A stretch of 64,000 bases of DNA, taken from an uncultured Algibacter sp. Its GTDB lineage: Bacteria > Bacteroidota > Bacteroidia > Flavobacteriales > Flavobacteriaceae. The notes beneath the pieces are model-generated. The model was not told where the DNA came from, made no database searches, and was given only the letters and a program-made list of their open reading frames with translations. Each line of letters begins with the position of its first letter. Position 1 is the first letter of the stretch. Positions 33,744-41,877 of this stretch are shown here, in pieces. Made by a program: the position numbers and the translations under genes. Where the stretch lies: positions 1-64,000 of the forward strand of contig NZ_CANLZX010000017.1 in assembly GCF_947495675.1 (NCBI RefSeq), written 5' to 3'.

Positions 33744-34298
33744 ATGAACACCTTTTTAAAACGTCTTTTAATCTTATTATCTGTAGTAGCATTAGGACTA
33801 TTTTTATATTCTACTTTTGTTGAAAATATTTTTGCAAAACGATTAAGTCCAAAAGATACTGTAGAATTCAAATTAAATGATTTAAAGCTAGAGGTTTTTT
33901 ATAATCGACCATATAGAAAAGAACGTGAAATTTTTGGTGCACTTGTGCCTTATAATCAAGTTTGGCGAACAGGTGCAAACGAAGCTACCACTTTTGAAAC
34001 CAATAAACCATTACAAGTTAATGGCATGCCACTTGAACCAGGGAAATATACTTTATGGACAGTTCCTAAAGATTCAACATGGACCGTTATTTTTAACTCT
34101 AAACAGTATTCATGGGGTGTAAATGCAGAGATGCAACCTATGTGGGATCCAAATTACGATGCTTTAAATATTGAAGTACCTGTACAAAGATTACCTAATC
34201 ATGTAGAGCAATTTACCATAGCTTTTGATAACTCTACAGACAACCTTTATTTAACAATGGCTTGGGACGATGTTAAAATTGCAGTACCCCTTAAATAA
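33744..34298 (+). CDS. DUF2911 domain protein, membrane-anchored
   Basis: A 184-residue protein with an N-terminal hydrophobic helix (FLKRLLILLSVVALGLFLYST, residues 4-24) that acts as a signal anchor. The remainder is a DUF2911 domain: EVFYNRPYRKEREIFGALVPYNQVWRTGANEATTFE, LEPGKYTLWTVPKDSTWTVIFN and FTIAFDNSTDNLYLTMAWDDVKIAVPL. The domain is common in Bacteroidota, and its function is not known to me. It is divergent from the ECF operon and upstream of meaB. Confidence 0.88.
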   Translation: MNTFLKRLLILLSVVALGLFLYSTFVENIFAKRLSPKDTVEFKLNDLKLEVFYNRPYRKEREIFGALVPYNQVWRTGANEATTFETNKPLQVNGMPLEPGKYTLWTVPKDSTWTVIFNSKQYSWGVNAEMQPMWDPNYDALNIEVPVQRLPNHVEQFTIAFDNSTDNLYLTMAWDDVKIAVPLK

Positions 34299-34337
34299 GT
34301 TTTCATTATCCGTTTTAATAAACAGTAATCTGAGAAA

Positions 34338-34345
34338 TAAATTTG
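34338..34345 (+). promoter_or_regulatory. Minus-7 box upstream of meaB
   Basis: TAAATTTG matches TAnnTTTG, 28 nt before the GTG start at 34373. No good minus-33 partner was found. Confidence 0.35.
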
Positions 34346-34372
34346 TAAATTAGACCAACATTTTCTCAACTG

Positions 34373-35449
34373 GTGTCAAAACAAAAAAAATCGGCTTTAA
34401 AAGAAAACAAAGGTATTTCTGTTTCGGAAATTACTAATAAATCTTCTATTGAATCTATTAAGAAAAAACGCAAAACAAAAATTGACACAGATGCTTTATT
34501 AGCTTCAATTTTAAAAAAAGATGTTACAGCCCTAAGTAGAGCAATTACTCTTGTTGAGAGTAAAAACCCCAAACATAAAAAGCAAGCTAATACTTTATTA
34601 AAAGCATGTTTACCTTATGCCAATAACTCTATTAGAATTGGTGTAACTGGTGTTCCTGGTGTTGGCAAAAGTACTTTTATTGAAGCTTTCGGGAAACATC
34701 TTACAAGTATTGGAAAACGTATAGCAGTATTAGCGATAGACCCAAGTAGCACTATAACAAAGGGTAGTATTTTAGGTGATAAAACCCGAATGGAAGATTT
34801 GGTTAAAGACAAAAATGCTTTTATTCGACCTTCTGCATCAGGTGAATCTTTAGGTGGTGTAGCCAGAAAAACAAGAGAATCCATTATTTTATGTGAAGCT
34901 GCTGGCTTTGATGTTATAATAATTGAAACCGTAGGAGTTGGACAAAGTGAAACGACTGTTCACAGTATGGTTGATTTCTTTTTACTTTTAAAACTAGCAG
35001 GAGCTGGTGATGAACTACAAGGAATAAAACGTGGTATTATTGAAATGGCAGACAGTATTGCTATTAATAAAGCCGATGGTGATAACTTAAAAAAAGCAAA
35101 ATTAGCAAAAGTAGAATTTAATAGAGCTCTTCACTTATATCCTGAAAAATCATCAAATTGGCTACCAAAAGTCATTTTATGTAGTGCTTTACAAAATGAA
35201 GGTATAGATTCCATTTGGAACATTATTTTAGAATACATTGAAATTACTACAAAAAATAATTTCTTTAGTAAAAAAAGAAATGAACAAAATAAATTTTGGC
35301 TAATCCAAACTATAGAAGAGCAATTAAAATCTGATTTTTTTAACAAGCCAAAAATTAAAAAAGCTTTAGCAAATCAAATTCAACTTTTAGAAAGTAATAA
35401 AACTACTCCTTTTGCTGCAGCAGATTATTTATTAAATCTTAATAATTAA
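34373..35449 (+). CDS. meaB: Methylmalonyl-CoA mutase-associated GTPase MeaB
   Basis: A 358-residue G3E-type GTPase. The P-loop is GVPGVGKST (residues 93-101). VLAIDPSSTITKGSILGDKTRMEDL, FIRPSASGESLGGVARKTRE and DVIIIETVGVGQSE (Walker B region) are strongly conserved in MeaB/ArgK. The GTP-binding specificity motif is NKAD. MeaB protects methylmalonyl-CoA mutase and loads its cobalamin cofactor. The mutase genes are not in the window. The start is GTG; the first 40 residues are lysine-rich. The stop overlaps the convergent PAP2 gene by 4 nt (TTAA). Confidence 0.95.
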   Translation: MSKQKKSALKENKGISVSEITNKSSIESIKKKRKTKIDTDALLASILKKDVTALSRAITLVESKNPKHKKQANTLLKACLPYANNSIRIGVTGVPGVGKSTFIEAFGKHLTSIGKRIAVLAIDPSSTITKGSILGDKTRMEDLVKDKNAFIRPSASGESLGGVARKTRESIILCEAAGFDVIIIETVGVGQSETTVHSMVDFFLLLKLAGAGDELQGIKRGIIEMADSIAINKADGDNLKKAKLAKVEFNRALHLYPEKSSNWLPKVILCSALQNEGIDSIWNIILEYIEITTKNNFFSKKRNEQNKFWLIQTIEEQLKSDFFNKPKIKKALANQIQLLESNKTTPFAAADYLLNLNN

Positions 35450-36018
35450 GAAAGCTCAAACCGATTTAATAAATATTTAGCTAATTTATAAAACATATAT
35501 CCTGACATAACTCCAAAAGTTAAACCACATACTATATCTAAAGGATAATGTACACCTAAATATATTCTGCTATAAGCAACAATTAAGCTTACTAAAATTA
35601 AAACATAAATTAACCGTTTATAATAAGGCTTTAATAAGAGACCTCCAAAAATAGCCACCGCCATAGAGTTTGATGAATGCCCAGAAAAGAACCCATATTT
35701 ACCACAACGTACAGCAATAAATCTAATATTATCTGCAATTTCGGCAGCACCACATGGCCTAGGACGCATAAATGTACGCTTAAAAACATTAGTAATTTGA
35801 TCTGTAAATGTAATCATCAAAGCCATGACTACTATTAAAAGTAACATTCCTTTTAGGCCATAATTTTTATAAAATAAAAAAAGTAATAGGACACCTAAAA
35901 TAGTGCCAAATATAAACTTATTAGTTATGTTTAGCCATAAACCATCCCAAGTTGAAGAACCTAAATTATTTAAAAAAACAAATAATTTGGTATCGTATTC
36001 TAAAAGTTGTTCAATCAT
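35446..36018 (-). CDS. PAP2-superfamily membrane phosphatase
   Basis: A 190-residue integral membrane protein with about five helices. The three PAP2 motifs are visible: KRTFMRPRP (about 93-101), FFSGHSSNS (about 118-126) and SRIYLGVHYPLDI (about 155-167). The conserved Arg and His residues form the phosphatase active site. Likely substrates are undecaprenyl diphosphate or phosphatidic acid; which one is not visible. It is convergent with meaB. Confidence 0.92.
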   Translation of the reverse strand: MIEQLLEYDTKLFVFLNNLGSSTWDGLWLNITNKFIFGTILGVLLLFLFYKNYGLKGMLLLIVVMALMITFTDQITNVFKRTFMRPRPCGAAEIADNIRFIAVRCGKYGFFSGHSSNSMAVAIFGGLLLKPYYKRLIYVLILVSLIVAYSRIYLGVHYPLDIVCGLTFGVMSGYMFYKLAKYLLNRFELS

Positions 36019-36042
36019 TTATTTTGAATGTTTCAATAAATT

Positions 36043-36270
36043 CTATTCGTCATACTTAGCTACTTCACTATCATAAAAATCAGTTGCTTCTCTTATAGCA
36101 TTTTCAGTTTCTGTTTCCAATTCTTTTTGGTCTTCAGCATCAAAGTCTTCAAACCATTCAACCTCATCATTTTCAAGGTTAATTATAAATCTAGGAAATT
36201 CAGTATGAATAACATATATAGCATTAGGGAATTCTGTATTATCGCCAAGTATAAATTTAGGTAAAGTCAT
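36043..36270 (-). CDS. Small acidic protein of unknown function
   Basis: A 75-residue, strongly acidic protein (FILGDNTEFPNAIYVIHTEFPRFIINLENDEVEWFED, then ETENAIREATDFYDSEVAKYDE). It is likely cytoplasmic, with no signal or membrane helix. The clear ATG, tight spacing between MATE (9 nt) and PAP2 genes on the same strand and codon-level character support a real gene. I do not recognise a domain. Confidence 0.72.
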   Translation of the reverse strand: MTLPKFILGDNTEFPNAIYVIHTEFPRFIINLENDEVEWFEDFDAEDQKELETETENAIREATDFYDSEVAKYDE

Positions 36271-36279
36271 TTTTTAAGT

Positions 36280-37656
36280 TTATTTGTTAGACAAAATTAG
36301 TTTTTTTGTCAAATAGTTAAATCGAATATACAATAAAATTGATGCTGTAGTTAAACCCGCCAATAATCCTAACCAAATACCAAAACTGCCATAAGCATCT
36401 TCTTTACCTAAGAACCAACTAATTGGAAAGCCAACTAACCAGTAAGATATAAAGGTAATAATAGTTGGTATTTTAACATCTTGCAATCCGCGTAAAGCAC
36501 CTAAAACTACAACCTGAATACTATCACTTATTTGAAAAATAGCTGCTGCTATTAATAATTTTGAGGCGATACTAACTACTTCCATGTTATCGACTAAGTT
36601 TTCTGCATCATCATAATCAACATATATTCTTGGTAAATAGTCATGAAATATAAAGAATAAAATAGCAAAACCAATAGCTAGTATGATGCCCATTAAAAAT
36701 AAAGAAAAGGCTATTCTTCGTAATTCAAAATAGGCTTTCAATCCTTTTTGGTTTCCAACACGAATCATAGCAGCTACACTTAAACCCATGGCCACCATAA
36801 AAGTCATTGAGCCTAAATTTAAAGCTATTTGATTAGCCGCTTGTGGGTTTTTACCAAGTAAACCACTTAACCATATAGCAGCTGTAAAAATAGCTACTTC
36901 AAAAAACATTTGCATAGCACTTGGAGCTCCTAAATTCATTATTTTTTTAATCATTAACTTATCCAATACAAAGAATTTAATATTGGTTACAAAGGCTATT
37001 GATTTTTTATTTCCTTTTAATAAAAACCACAAATACAAAACCATAACTATTCTTGACACTAAAGTTCCGTAAGCAGCACCAACAATACCTAATTCTGGAA
37101 AACCAAATTTTCCAAATATTAATATGTAATTTAAAACGATATTTATAATGTTTGCTAAAAGGGTTGCATACATAGGAAATTTAGTCATAGATAAGCCATC
37201 ACTAAATTGTTTAAAACCTTGAAAAATTATTAGAGGAATTAAAGAAAATGCCACCAAATCTAAATATGGTATTGCTAACTCAACAACCTCTACAGGTTGC
37301 TTCATTAAATACATTAAAGGCTTTGCAAAGAAAACTAATAAAAAAAGCAAAACTCCTAAAACGGTACACAAAAACAATCCGTTTTTAAATGTAGATTTAC
37401 CTTTAACAAAATCTTTTGAAGCATCAGCCTCAGCTATTAATGGTGTAATAGCTGTTGAAAAACCAATCCCTAAAGACATGGCTACAAACATAAAACTGTT
37501 TCCTAAAGATACAGCAGCTAATTCTGCAGTACCTAATTGACCAACCATAATATTATCTACAAAACTAACAAAAGTATGCCCTAACATACCTAACATAACT
37601 GGTGCAGCAAGTTGCCAATTATATTTAAATTCTTTTGTGTATTGTGATAATTGCAT
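36280..37656 (-). CDS. MATE-family efflux transporter
   Basis: A 458-residue integral membrane protein with about twelve helices. LAAPVMLGMLGHTFVSFVDNIMVGQLGTAELAAVSLGNSFMF at residues 16-57 is a NorM-type MATE N-terminal helix pair. The second half repeats this layout (LGAPSAMQMFFEVAIFTAAIWLSGLLG). It exports drugs or metabolites using a sodium or proton gradient. It seems to head an operon with the small acidic protein and the PAP2 phosphatase. A minus-7 box ends 5 nt before the ATG, so the mRNA is likely leaderless. Confidence 0.93.
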   Translation of the reverse strand: MQLSQYTKEFKYNWQLAAPVMLGMLGHTFVSFVDNIMVGQLGTAELAAVSLGNSFMFVAMSLGIGFSTAITPLIAEADASKDFVKGKSTFKNGLFLCTVLGVLLFLLVFFAKPLMYLMKQPVEVVELAIPYLDLVAFSLIPLIIFQGFKQFSDGLSMTKFPMYATLLANIINIVLNYILIFGKFGFPELGIVGAAYGTLVSRIVMVLYLWFLLKGNKKSIAFVTNIKFFVLDKLMIKKIMNLGAPSAMQMFFEVAIFTAAIWLSGLLGKNPQAANQIALNLGSMTFMVAMGLSVAAMIRVGNQKGLKAYFELRRIAFSLFLMGIILAIGFAILFFIFHDYLPRIYVDYDDAENLVDNMEVVSIASKLLIAAAIFQISDSIQVVVLGALRGLQDVKIPTIITFISYWLVGFPISWFLGKEDAYGSFGIWLGLLAGLTTASILLYIRFNYLTKKLILSNK

Positions 37657-37660
37657 TTTG

Positions 37661-37668
37661 CAAAAATA
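37661..37668 (-). promoter_or_regulatory. Minus-7 box of the MATE gene promoter
   Basis: On the minus strand TATTTTTG is an exact TAnnTTTG match. Its last base is 5 nt before the A of the ATG, predicting a leaderless transcript. Confidence 0.5.
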
Positions 37669-37780
37669 ACCTTTACGTTATACTTATTATAAATTTGATA
37701 ATTTTCTTTTGACAAAAAAACCAAATTAACAAATGTTAATAATTGTTTAAAACTATGATTATAAATAGAATTGATTTTTT

Positions 37781-37788
37781 TACATTTG
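37781..37788 (+). promoter_or_regulatory. Minus-7 box upstream of the candidate small RNA
   Basis: TACATTTG matches TAnnTTTG on the plus strand. Transcription would begin near 37793, at the 5' edge of the first hairpin. No well-spaced minus-33 TTG was found. Confidence 0.5.
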
Positions 37789-37790
37789 CT

Positions 37791-37915
37791 GTGCCTTAAA
37801 TCAATCTCCTTAATGATTGATAGCACTTAGAAATATTTAGTTTTTTATAGGGATAAATTACTAGTAAATAGGTTTCTAAATGAAAAGGAGGAATATTAAT
37901 TTCCTCCTTTTTTAT
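37791..37915 (+). ncRNA. Candidate structured small RNA, three stem-loops with intrinsic terminator
   Basis: The 262-bp gap between two minus-strand genes contains three consecutive hairpins on the plus strand. SL1: GTGC (37791-37794) with GCAC (37823-37826), and ATCAATC (37800-37806) with GATTGAT (37815-37821). SL2: TTAGAAA (37827-37833) with TTTCTAA (37873-37879), and TATTTA (37834-37839) with TAAATA (37865-37870). SL3: an 11-bp perfect stem followed by T-run (terminator). A minus-7 box lies just upstream. No open reading frame of note fits. It could be a known flavobacterial RNA (for example a 6S-like or Flavo-1 family member) or new; this cannot be decided here. Confidence 0.55.
37883..37913. 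terminator. Intrinsic terminator, plus strand (and likely minus strand)
   Basis: AAAAGGAGGAA (37883-37893) and TTCCTCCTTTT (37901-37911) are perfectly complementary, with a 7-nt loop and six or more T on the plus strand. It ends the candidate small RNA and could also end the minus-strand gene whose stop is at 37919. Confidence 0.9.
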
Positions 37916-37918
37916 TTT

Positions 37919-38860
37919 TTAAAGTTTTGATACTTCTCTTTTAGAATCCTCAAACTCCTTAATAATATCTTCAACTATTTTAGATACAGGTTTAATGTCG
38001 TTAATTAAACCAGATACTTGACCTATTTCTAACTCGCCTTCATTTAGATCTCCTTCAAACATGCCTTTTTTAGCCCTTGCTCTACCTAATAATTCTTTAA
38101 GTTGTTCTGTAGTTGGTGATTTTTTATATAAATCTTGAATTTGATTATAGAAATCGTTTTTTAATAATCTAACAGGCGCAAATTCTTTTAAAGTTAATTG
38201 TGTATCACCTTCTTTTGCTTCAACTACAATGTTTTTAAATGCATCATGGGCCGAACTTTCTTCACTAGCAACAAAACGGCTTCCTATTTGAACACCATCT
38301 GCTCCCAAAATCATGGTTGCTAACATGGCCTGACCAGTTGCAATTCCTCCTGCAGCAATTAAAGGTATTTGTACTTTTTCTTTTACCATTGGTATTAAAG
38401 CAAGGGTTGTAGTTTCATCTCTACCATTGTGTCCACCAGCTTCAAAACCTTCTGCAACAATAGCATCTACGCCTGCTTGTTGCGCTTTTAAAGCAAATTT
38501 CACACTACTCACAACATGAACTACTGTAATTCCACGTTCTTTTAACCAAGTTGTCCAAGTTTTAGGGTTTCCTGCAGAAGTAAAAACAATGTTAACACCT
38601 TCTTCTACAATAATGTGCATGATTTCCTCAATATTAGGATATAACATTGGTACATTTACACCAAAAGGTTTATTGGTAGCTTTTTTACATTTTTGAATAT
38701 GTTCGCGTAAAACTTCTGGATACATTGAACCAGCTCCAATAAGTCCTAATATACCAGAATTACTTGAAGCAGAAGCCAATCGCCAACCACTATTCCAAAT
38801 CATTCCTGCTTGTATAATTGGATATTTTATTTTGAATAGAGATGTAATTCTATTAGACAT
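37919..38860 (-). CDS. FabK / nitronate monooxygenase-like flavoprotein
   Basis: A 313-residue FMN-dependent TIM barrel of the 2-nitropropane dioxygenase / enoyl-ACP reductase II group. Typical parts are YPIIQAGMIWNSGWRLASASSNSG near residues 13-36, FGVNVPM, VVSSVKFALKAQQAGVDAIVAEGFEAGGHNG, IPLIAAGGIATGQAMLATMILGADGVQIGSRF (phosphate-binding glycine loop). It could be a nitronate monooxygenase, or FabK, since sequences of both look alike. Its ATG shares one base with the stop of the upstream peptidase (TAATG), so it is co-translated with it. Confidence 0.85.
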   Translation of the reverse strand: MSNRITSLFKIKYPIIQAGMIWNSGWRLASASSNSGILGLIGAGSMYPEVLREHIQKCKKATNKPFGVNVPMLYPNIEEIMHIIVEEGVNIVFTSAGNPKTWTTWLKERGITVVHVVSSVKFALKAQQAGVDAIVAEGFEAGGHNGRDETTTLALIPMVKEKVQIPLIAAGGIATGQAMLATMILGADGVQIGSRFVASEESSAHDAFKNIVVEAKEGDTQLTLKEFAPVRLLKNDFYNQIQDLYKKSPTTEQLKELLGRARAKKGMFEGDLNEGELEIGQVSGLINDIKPVSKIVEDIIKEFEDSKREVSKL

Positions 38861-40479
38861 TATTGCTTAATGAGTTTTAATGTTTTTGAAATCGTATTAT
38901 GTTGCAATTTTACAATGTAAATACCTTTTGGTATATCATGAACATATATTGCATTTTGATTATTTTTTAAAATAGTGTAATTATTAATTTCTTTTCCTAG
39001 TATATTATAAATTCTTAATGTTGTTGTACCATTATCTGAAGGCAATTTTATATACAACTTATCTTTAACTGGATTAGGATAAATATTAATATCGTCGGAA
39101 CTTTCCGATTTAACAAGTAAGGTTGAATTTAATGCCAACTCCAGATTTGGTATACCATAACCTAAAAAATAATCTGGAGAATTATATTGAGATGCAGATT
39201 CTCTAACTAATTGCATAATTTCGCCATTGGTTTTATTTGGCAAAGCTTGCCATAAACAAATAATACCTCCTGCCAAAATAGGTGAACTAAAAGAGGTACC
39301 GTTAGCTGTAGCAATAACATCGTTTTCGGTTATTACATAACTAGCTTGCCCTTGGGCAACTACATCTGGTTTTTGAGTAGGTTGAAAAGAACTACCAATA
39401 GAACTAAAAGAAGCGTAATTACCTGAAGCATTAACTGCTCCAATAGATAAAACATTTGGCGAATCGGCTGGTGCACCTACTCCTCCATTTCCAGAGTTTC
39501 CTGCAGAAGTAATTAGTAAAAGTCCTTTTTCAAAAGCTATATTGGCACCTTTAGTAATATAAGCTGTATAACCATCAAGATCAAATTTGGAATAATTATA
39601 ATTAGGATTATCAAAAGTTGTATATCCTAAAGATGTATTTATAACATCTACCCCCAAACTATCAGCACGTTCTGCAGCTTCTACCCAATAGCTTTCTTCT
39701 ACAGGGTTTTCATTAGGTGCATCTTCAGTTATAAATAAATAATAAGAAGCATCAGGTGCTGTTCCAACAAATTGATTTTCAACATAACCAGCCATATCGC
39801 TTAATACTAAAGTGCCATGATTACTTGTTGTACCTGTATAAACATCAACATCTCTATTTACAAAATCGTAACTTCCTAAAATATTACCTGCATTTCTTAA
39901 CCTCTCAAATGAGGACATTGTATTTACATTAGGGAAGCCTGCATCTAAAACTGCCACAGTCATTCCTGTTCCTGTAAAATCGGCAAGGTGTAATTTATCA
40001 CCCTTAATCATTTCTATTTGATTGGATGCATTCCCGTAATTAAAGTTCGTAAAAGTACCTTCTAATTTAAAAAGTTTATTCTTTTTATTTTTTGTTTCAC
40101 TATTTTTTGAATTAAGGCTCTTATCTGCAAAATCAATATAGCTAACAAATGCTAAGCTTGACAACCCTTGAATTGTCGTTTGCAAACCTCTAACATGTAA
40201 TGCATTAAACCATTTAGACTTTGCTAAAACAGATATCCCTGTAGTATTTTTAATTTGAGCAATATAGGACTCATTGACTGGTACATCTCTTTCATCAATG
40301 GGAATACCATGAGTGTTTTTTCTATCTATGGCTTCTTGGGATAGTATAGTTATTGGATTAGCTAATGAAGTTGTTACATTTTGTTTGTCGGCTAAATACA
40401 CCCAAGCATCTTCAAATTGAGCAAAAAGAGTAAAACTGAAACAATAGAAAATTAAAGGTAATAGTATTATTTTTTTCAT
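38860..40479 (-). CDS. S8 subtilisin-like peptidase exported by type IX secretion
   Basis: A 539-residue protein with signal peptide (MKKIILLPLIFYCFSFTLFA). The catalytic triad is visible: D179 in VAVLDAG, H221 in NHGTLV, S396 in NGTSFSSP, plus N328 of the oxyanion hole in SAGNSG. The last 75 residues (NIYPNPVKDKLYIKLPSD...GIYIVKL) are a type A C-terminal sorting domain recognised by the type IX secretion system, so the protease is exported across the outer membrane and anchored or released. It lies directly upstream of the FMN enzyme gene, with 1 nt overlap. The link between the two is not obvious. Confidence 0.93.
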   Translation of the reverse strand: MKKIILLPLIFYCFSFTLFAQFEDAWVYLADKQNVTTSLANPITILSQEAIDRKNTHGIPIDERDVPVNESYIAQIKNTTGISVLAKSKWFNALHVRGLQTTIQGLSSLAFVSYIDFADKSLNSKNSETKNKKNKLFKLEGTFTNFNYGNASNQIEMIKGDKLHLADFTGTGMTVAVLDAGFPNVNTMSSFERLRNAGNILGSYDFVNRDVDVYTGTTSNHGTLVLSDMAGYVENQFVGTAPDASYYLFITEDAPNENPVEESYWVEAAERADSLGVDVINTSLGYTTFDNPNYNYSKFDLDGYTAYITKGANIAFEKGLLLITSAGNSGNGGVGAPADSPNVLSIGAVNASGNYASFSSIGSSFQPTQKPDVVAQGQASYVITENDVIATANGTSFSSPILAGGIICLWQALPNKTNGEIMQLVRESASQYNSPDYFLGYGIPNLELALNSTLLVKSESSDDINIYPNPVKDKLYIKLPSDNGTTTLRIYNILGKEINNYTILKNNQNAIYVHDIPKGIYIVKLQHNTISKTLKLIKQ

Positions 40480-40503
40480 AACAAAAAGTATTGTTATGCT
40501 AAG

Positions 40504-41691
40504 TTAAGAAATAACTCCCGAACCAATAAGCTCATCCTCAATATACCATGCAACAAATTGCCCTTCTGTAATTGCTGATTGAAAATTTTCAAATTTTACA
40601 TACAAGCCACTTTCAACTTTATAAAGTGTCGCATTTTCTAATGTTTGTCTGTATCGTATTCTTGCTTTTACTTCCATAGTGTCACCTACTTGCAACTCTA
40701 AATCTTTACGAATCCAATGTAACTCCTCATTACTTACAAATAATGCTTTCTTATACAAGCCTGGATGTTCTTTACCTTGACCAGTAAAAATTACATTTTC
40801 TTCAACATCAGTATCAATTACAAATAATGGTTCTACAGTACCACCCACTCCAAGACCTTTACGTTGTCCTTTAGTAAAATAGTGAGCACCTTGATGCTTA
40901 CCTACTATTTTTCCAAAATCAACTTTATATTCAATTTTGCGAGATAGATACTTTAGTTTTTCTTCTTCAGAATTAAATTCTGTTTCAGTTTGACTATATA
41001 TTGATAGCTCGCTTGGAATTTCAACAATAATACCTTCTTTGGGTTTTAGCTGTTGTTGTAAAAAATCTGGTAGTTTTACCTTACCTATAAAGCATAAACC
41101 TTGTGAGTCCTTCTTCTCTGCTGTAACTAAACCTAACTCTGTAGCAATTTCTCTTACTTCTGGCTTTGTTAATTCACCTATTGGAAATAAAGCTTTTGAA
41201 AGTTGTTCTTGAGATAATTGACATAAAAAATATGATTGATCTTTATTATTATCAACTCCTGCTAATAATTGATAAATATTTTCTCCTTCTTTTTGAATAG
41301 TCCCTTTTCTACAATAATGACCAGTAGCAACATAATCTGCTCCTAAATCCATTGCAATTTTCATAAAAACATCAAACTTAATCTCTCTATTACAAAGTAC
41401 ATCTGGGTTTGGTGTTCTTCCTTTTTCATATTCATGAAACATATAATCTACTATTCGTTCTTTATATTGCTCACTTAAATCTACCGTTTGAAAAGGGATT
41501 CCTAACTTATCTGCTACTAGCATGGCATCATTACTATCATCAAGCCAAGGGCATTGATCAGATATAGTTACTGAGTCATCATGCCAATTTTTCATAAATA
41601 AGCCAATTACCTCATAACCTTGCTGCTGTAATAAATAAGCGGCAACACTAGAATCTACACCACCTGAAAGTCCAATAATTACACGTTTCAT
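40504..41691 (-). CDS. mnmA: tRNA-specific 2-thiouridylase MnmA
   Basis: A 395-residue enzyme from the ATG at 41691. The PP-loop SGGVDS is at residues 9-14. CNREIKF holds one catalytic cysteine and GLCFIGK the second. [12 protein letters not shown] and RYRQT mark the C-terminal tRNA-binding domains. It thiolates U34 of the Lys, Glu and Gln tRNAs. An in-frame ATG at 41721 would add ten residues, but it lies upstream of the minus-7 box at 41711-41718 and outside the conserved family start, so the later ATG is preferred. Confidence 0.95.
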   Translation of the reverse strand: MKRVIIGLSGGVDSSVAAYLLQQQGYEVIGLFMKNWHDDSVTISDQCPWLDDSNDAMLVADKLGIPFQTVDLSEQYKERIVDYMFHEYEKGRTPNPDVLCNREIKFDVFMKIAMDLGADYVATGHYCRKGTIQKEGENIYQLLAGVDNNKDQSYFLCQLSQEQLSKALFPIGELTKPEVREIATELGLVTAEKKDSQGLCFIGKVKLPDFLQQQLKPKEGIIVEIPSELSIYSQTETEFNSEEEKLKYLSRKIEYKVDFGKIVGKHQGAHYFTKGQRKGLGVGGTVEPLFVIDTDVEENVIFTGQGKEHPGLYKKALFVSNEELHWIRKDLELQVGDTMEVKARIRYRQTLENATLYKVESGLYVKFENFQSAITEGQFVAWYIEDELIGSGVIS

Positions 41692-41710
41692 TTTAAAAAA
41701 AATTAGTCCA

Positions 41711-41718
41711 CAAAGATA
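41711..41718 (-). promoter_or_regulatory. Minus-7 box of the mnmA promoter
   Basis: On the minus strand TATCTTTG matches TAnnTTTG, giving a leader of about 15 nt before the ATG at 41691. It decides between the two possible starts. Confidence 0.5.
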
Positions 41719-41837
41719 CATATAATTGTAAGATTCATTGACTAATTAATAAACTCAAATAATCGATGAAATACACTTTTGTTTCATCTTTTTTAATTTT
41801 TATTAAACATTATTAGGTTTTTTGTTTAATTTTTACA

Positions 41838-41845
41838 TATTTTTG
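41838..41845 (+). promoter_or_regulatory. Minus-7 box upstream of the fasciclin lipoprotein gene
   Basis: TATTTTTG, within the extended string TATTTTTGTTGAA also seen at 20900 and 54605. It is 33 nt before the ATG at 41878. A TTG at 41822-41824 is too close (13 bp) to be a normal minus-33. Confidence 0.5.
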
Positions 41846-41877
41846 TTGAACAAAGTATAACTAATACATAAAAAAAA

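Noticed and set aside
37590..37826. A 78-codon minus-strand frame across the MATE start and the candidate RNA.
   Set aside because: It runs across the MATE start and its promoter in another frame, and has no recognisable sequence. The RNA interpretation explains the paired arms better.
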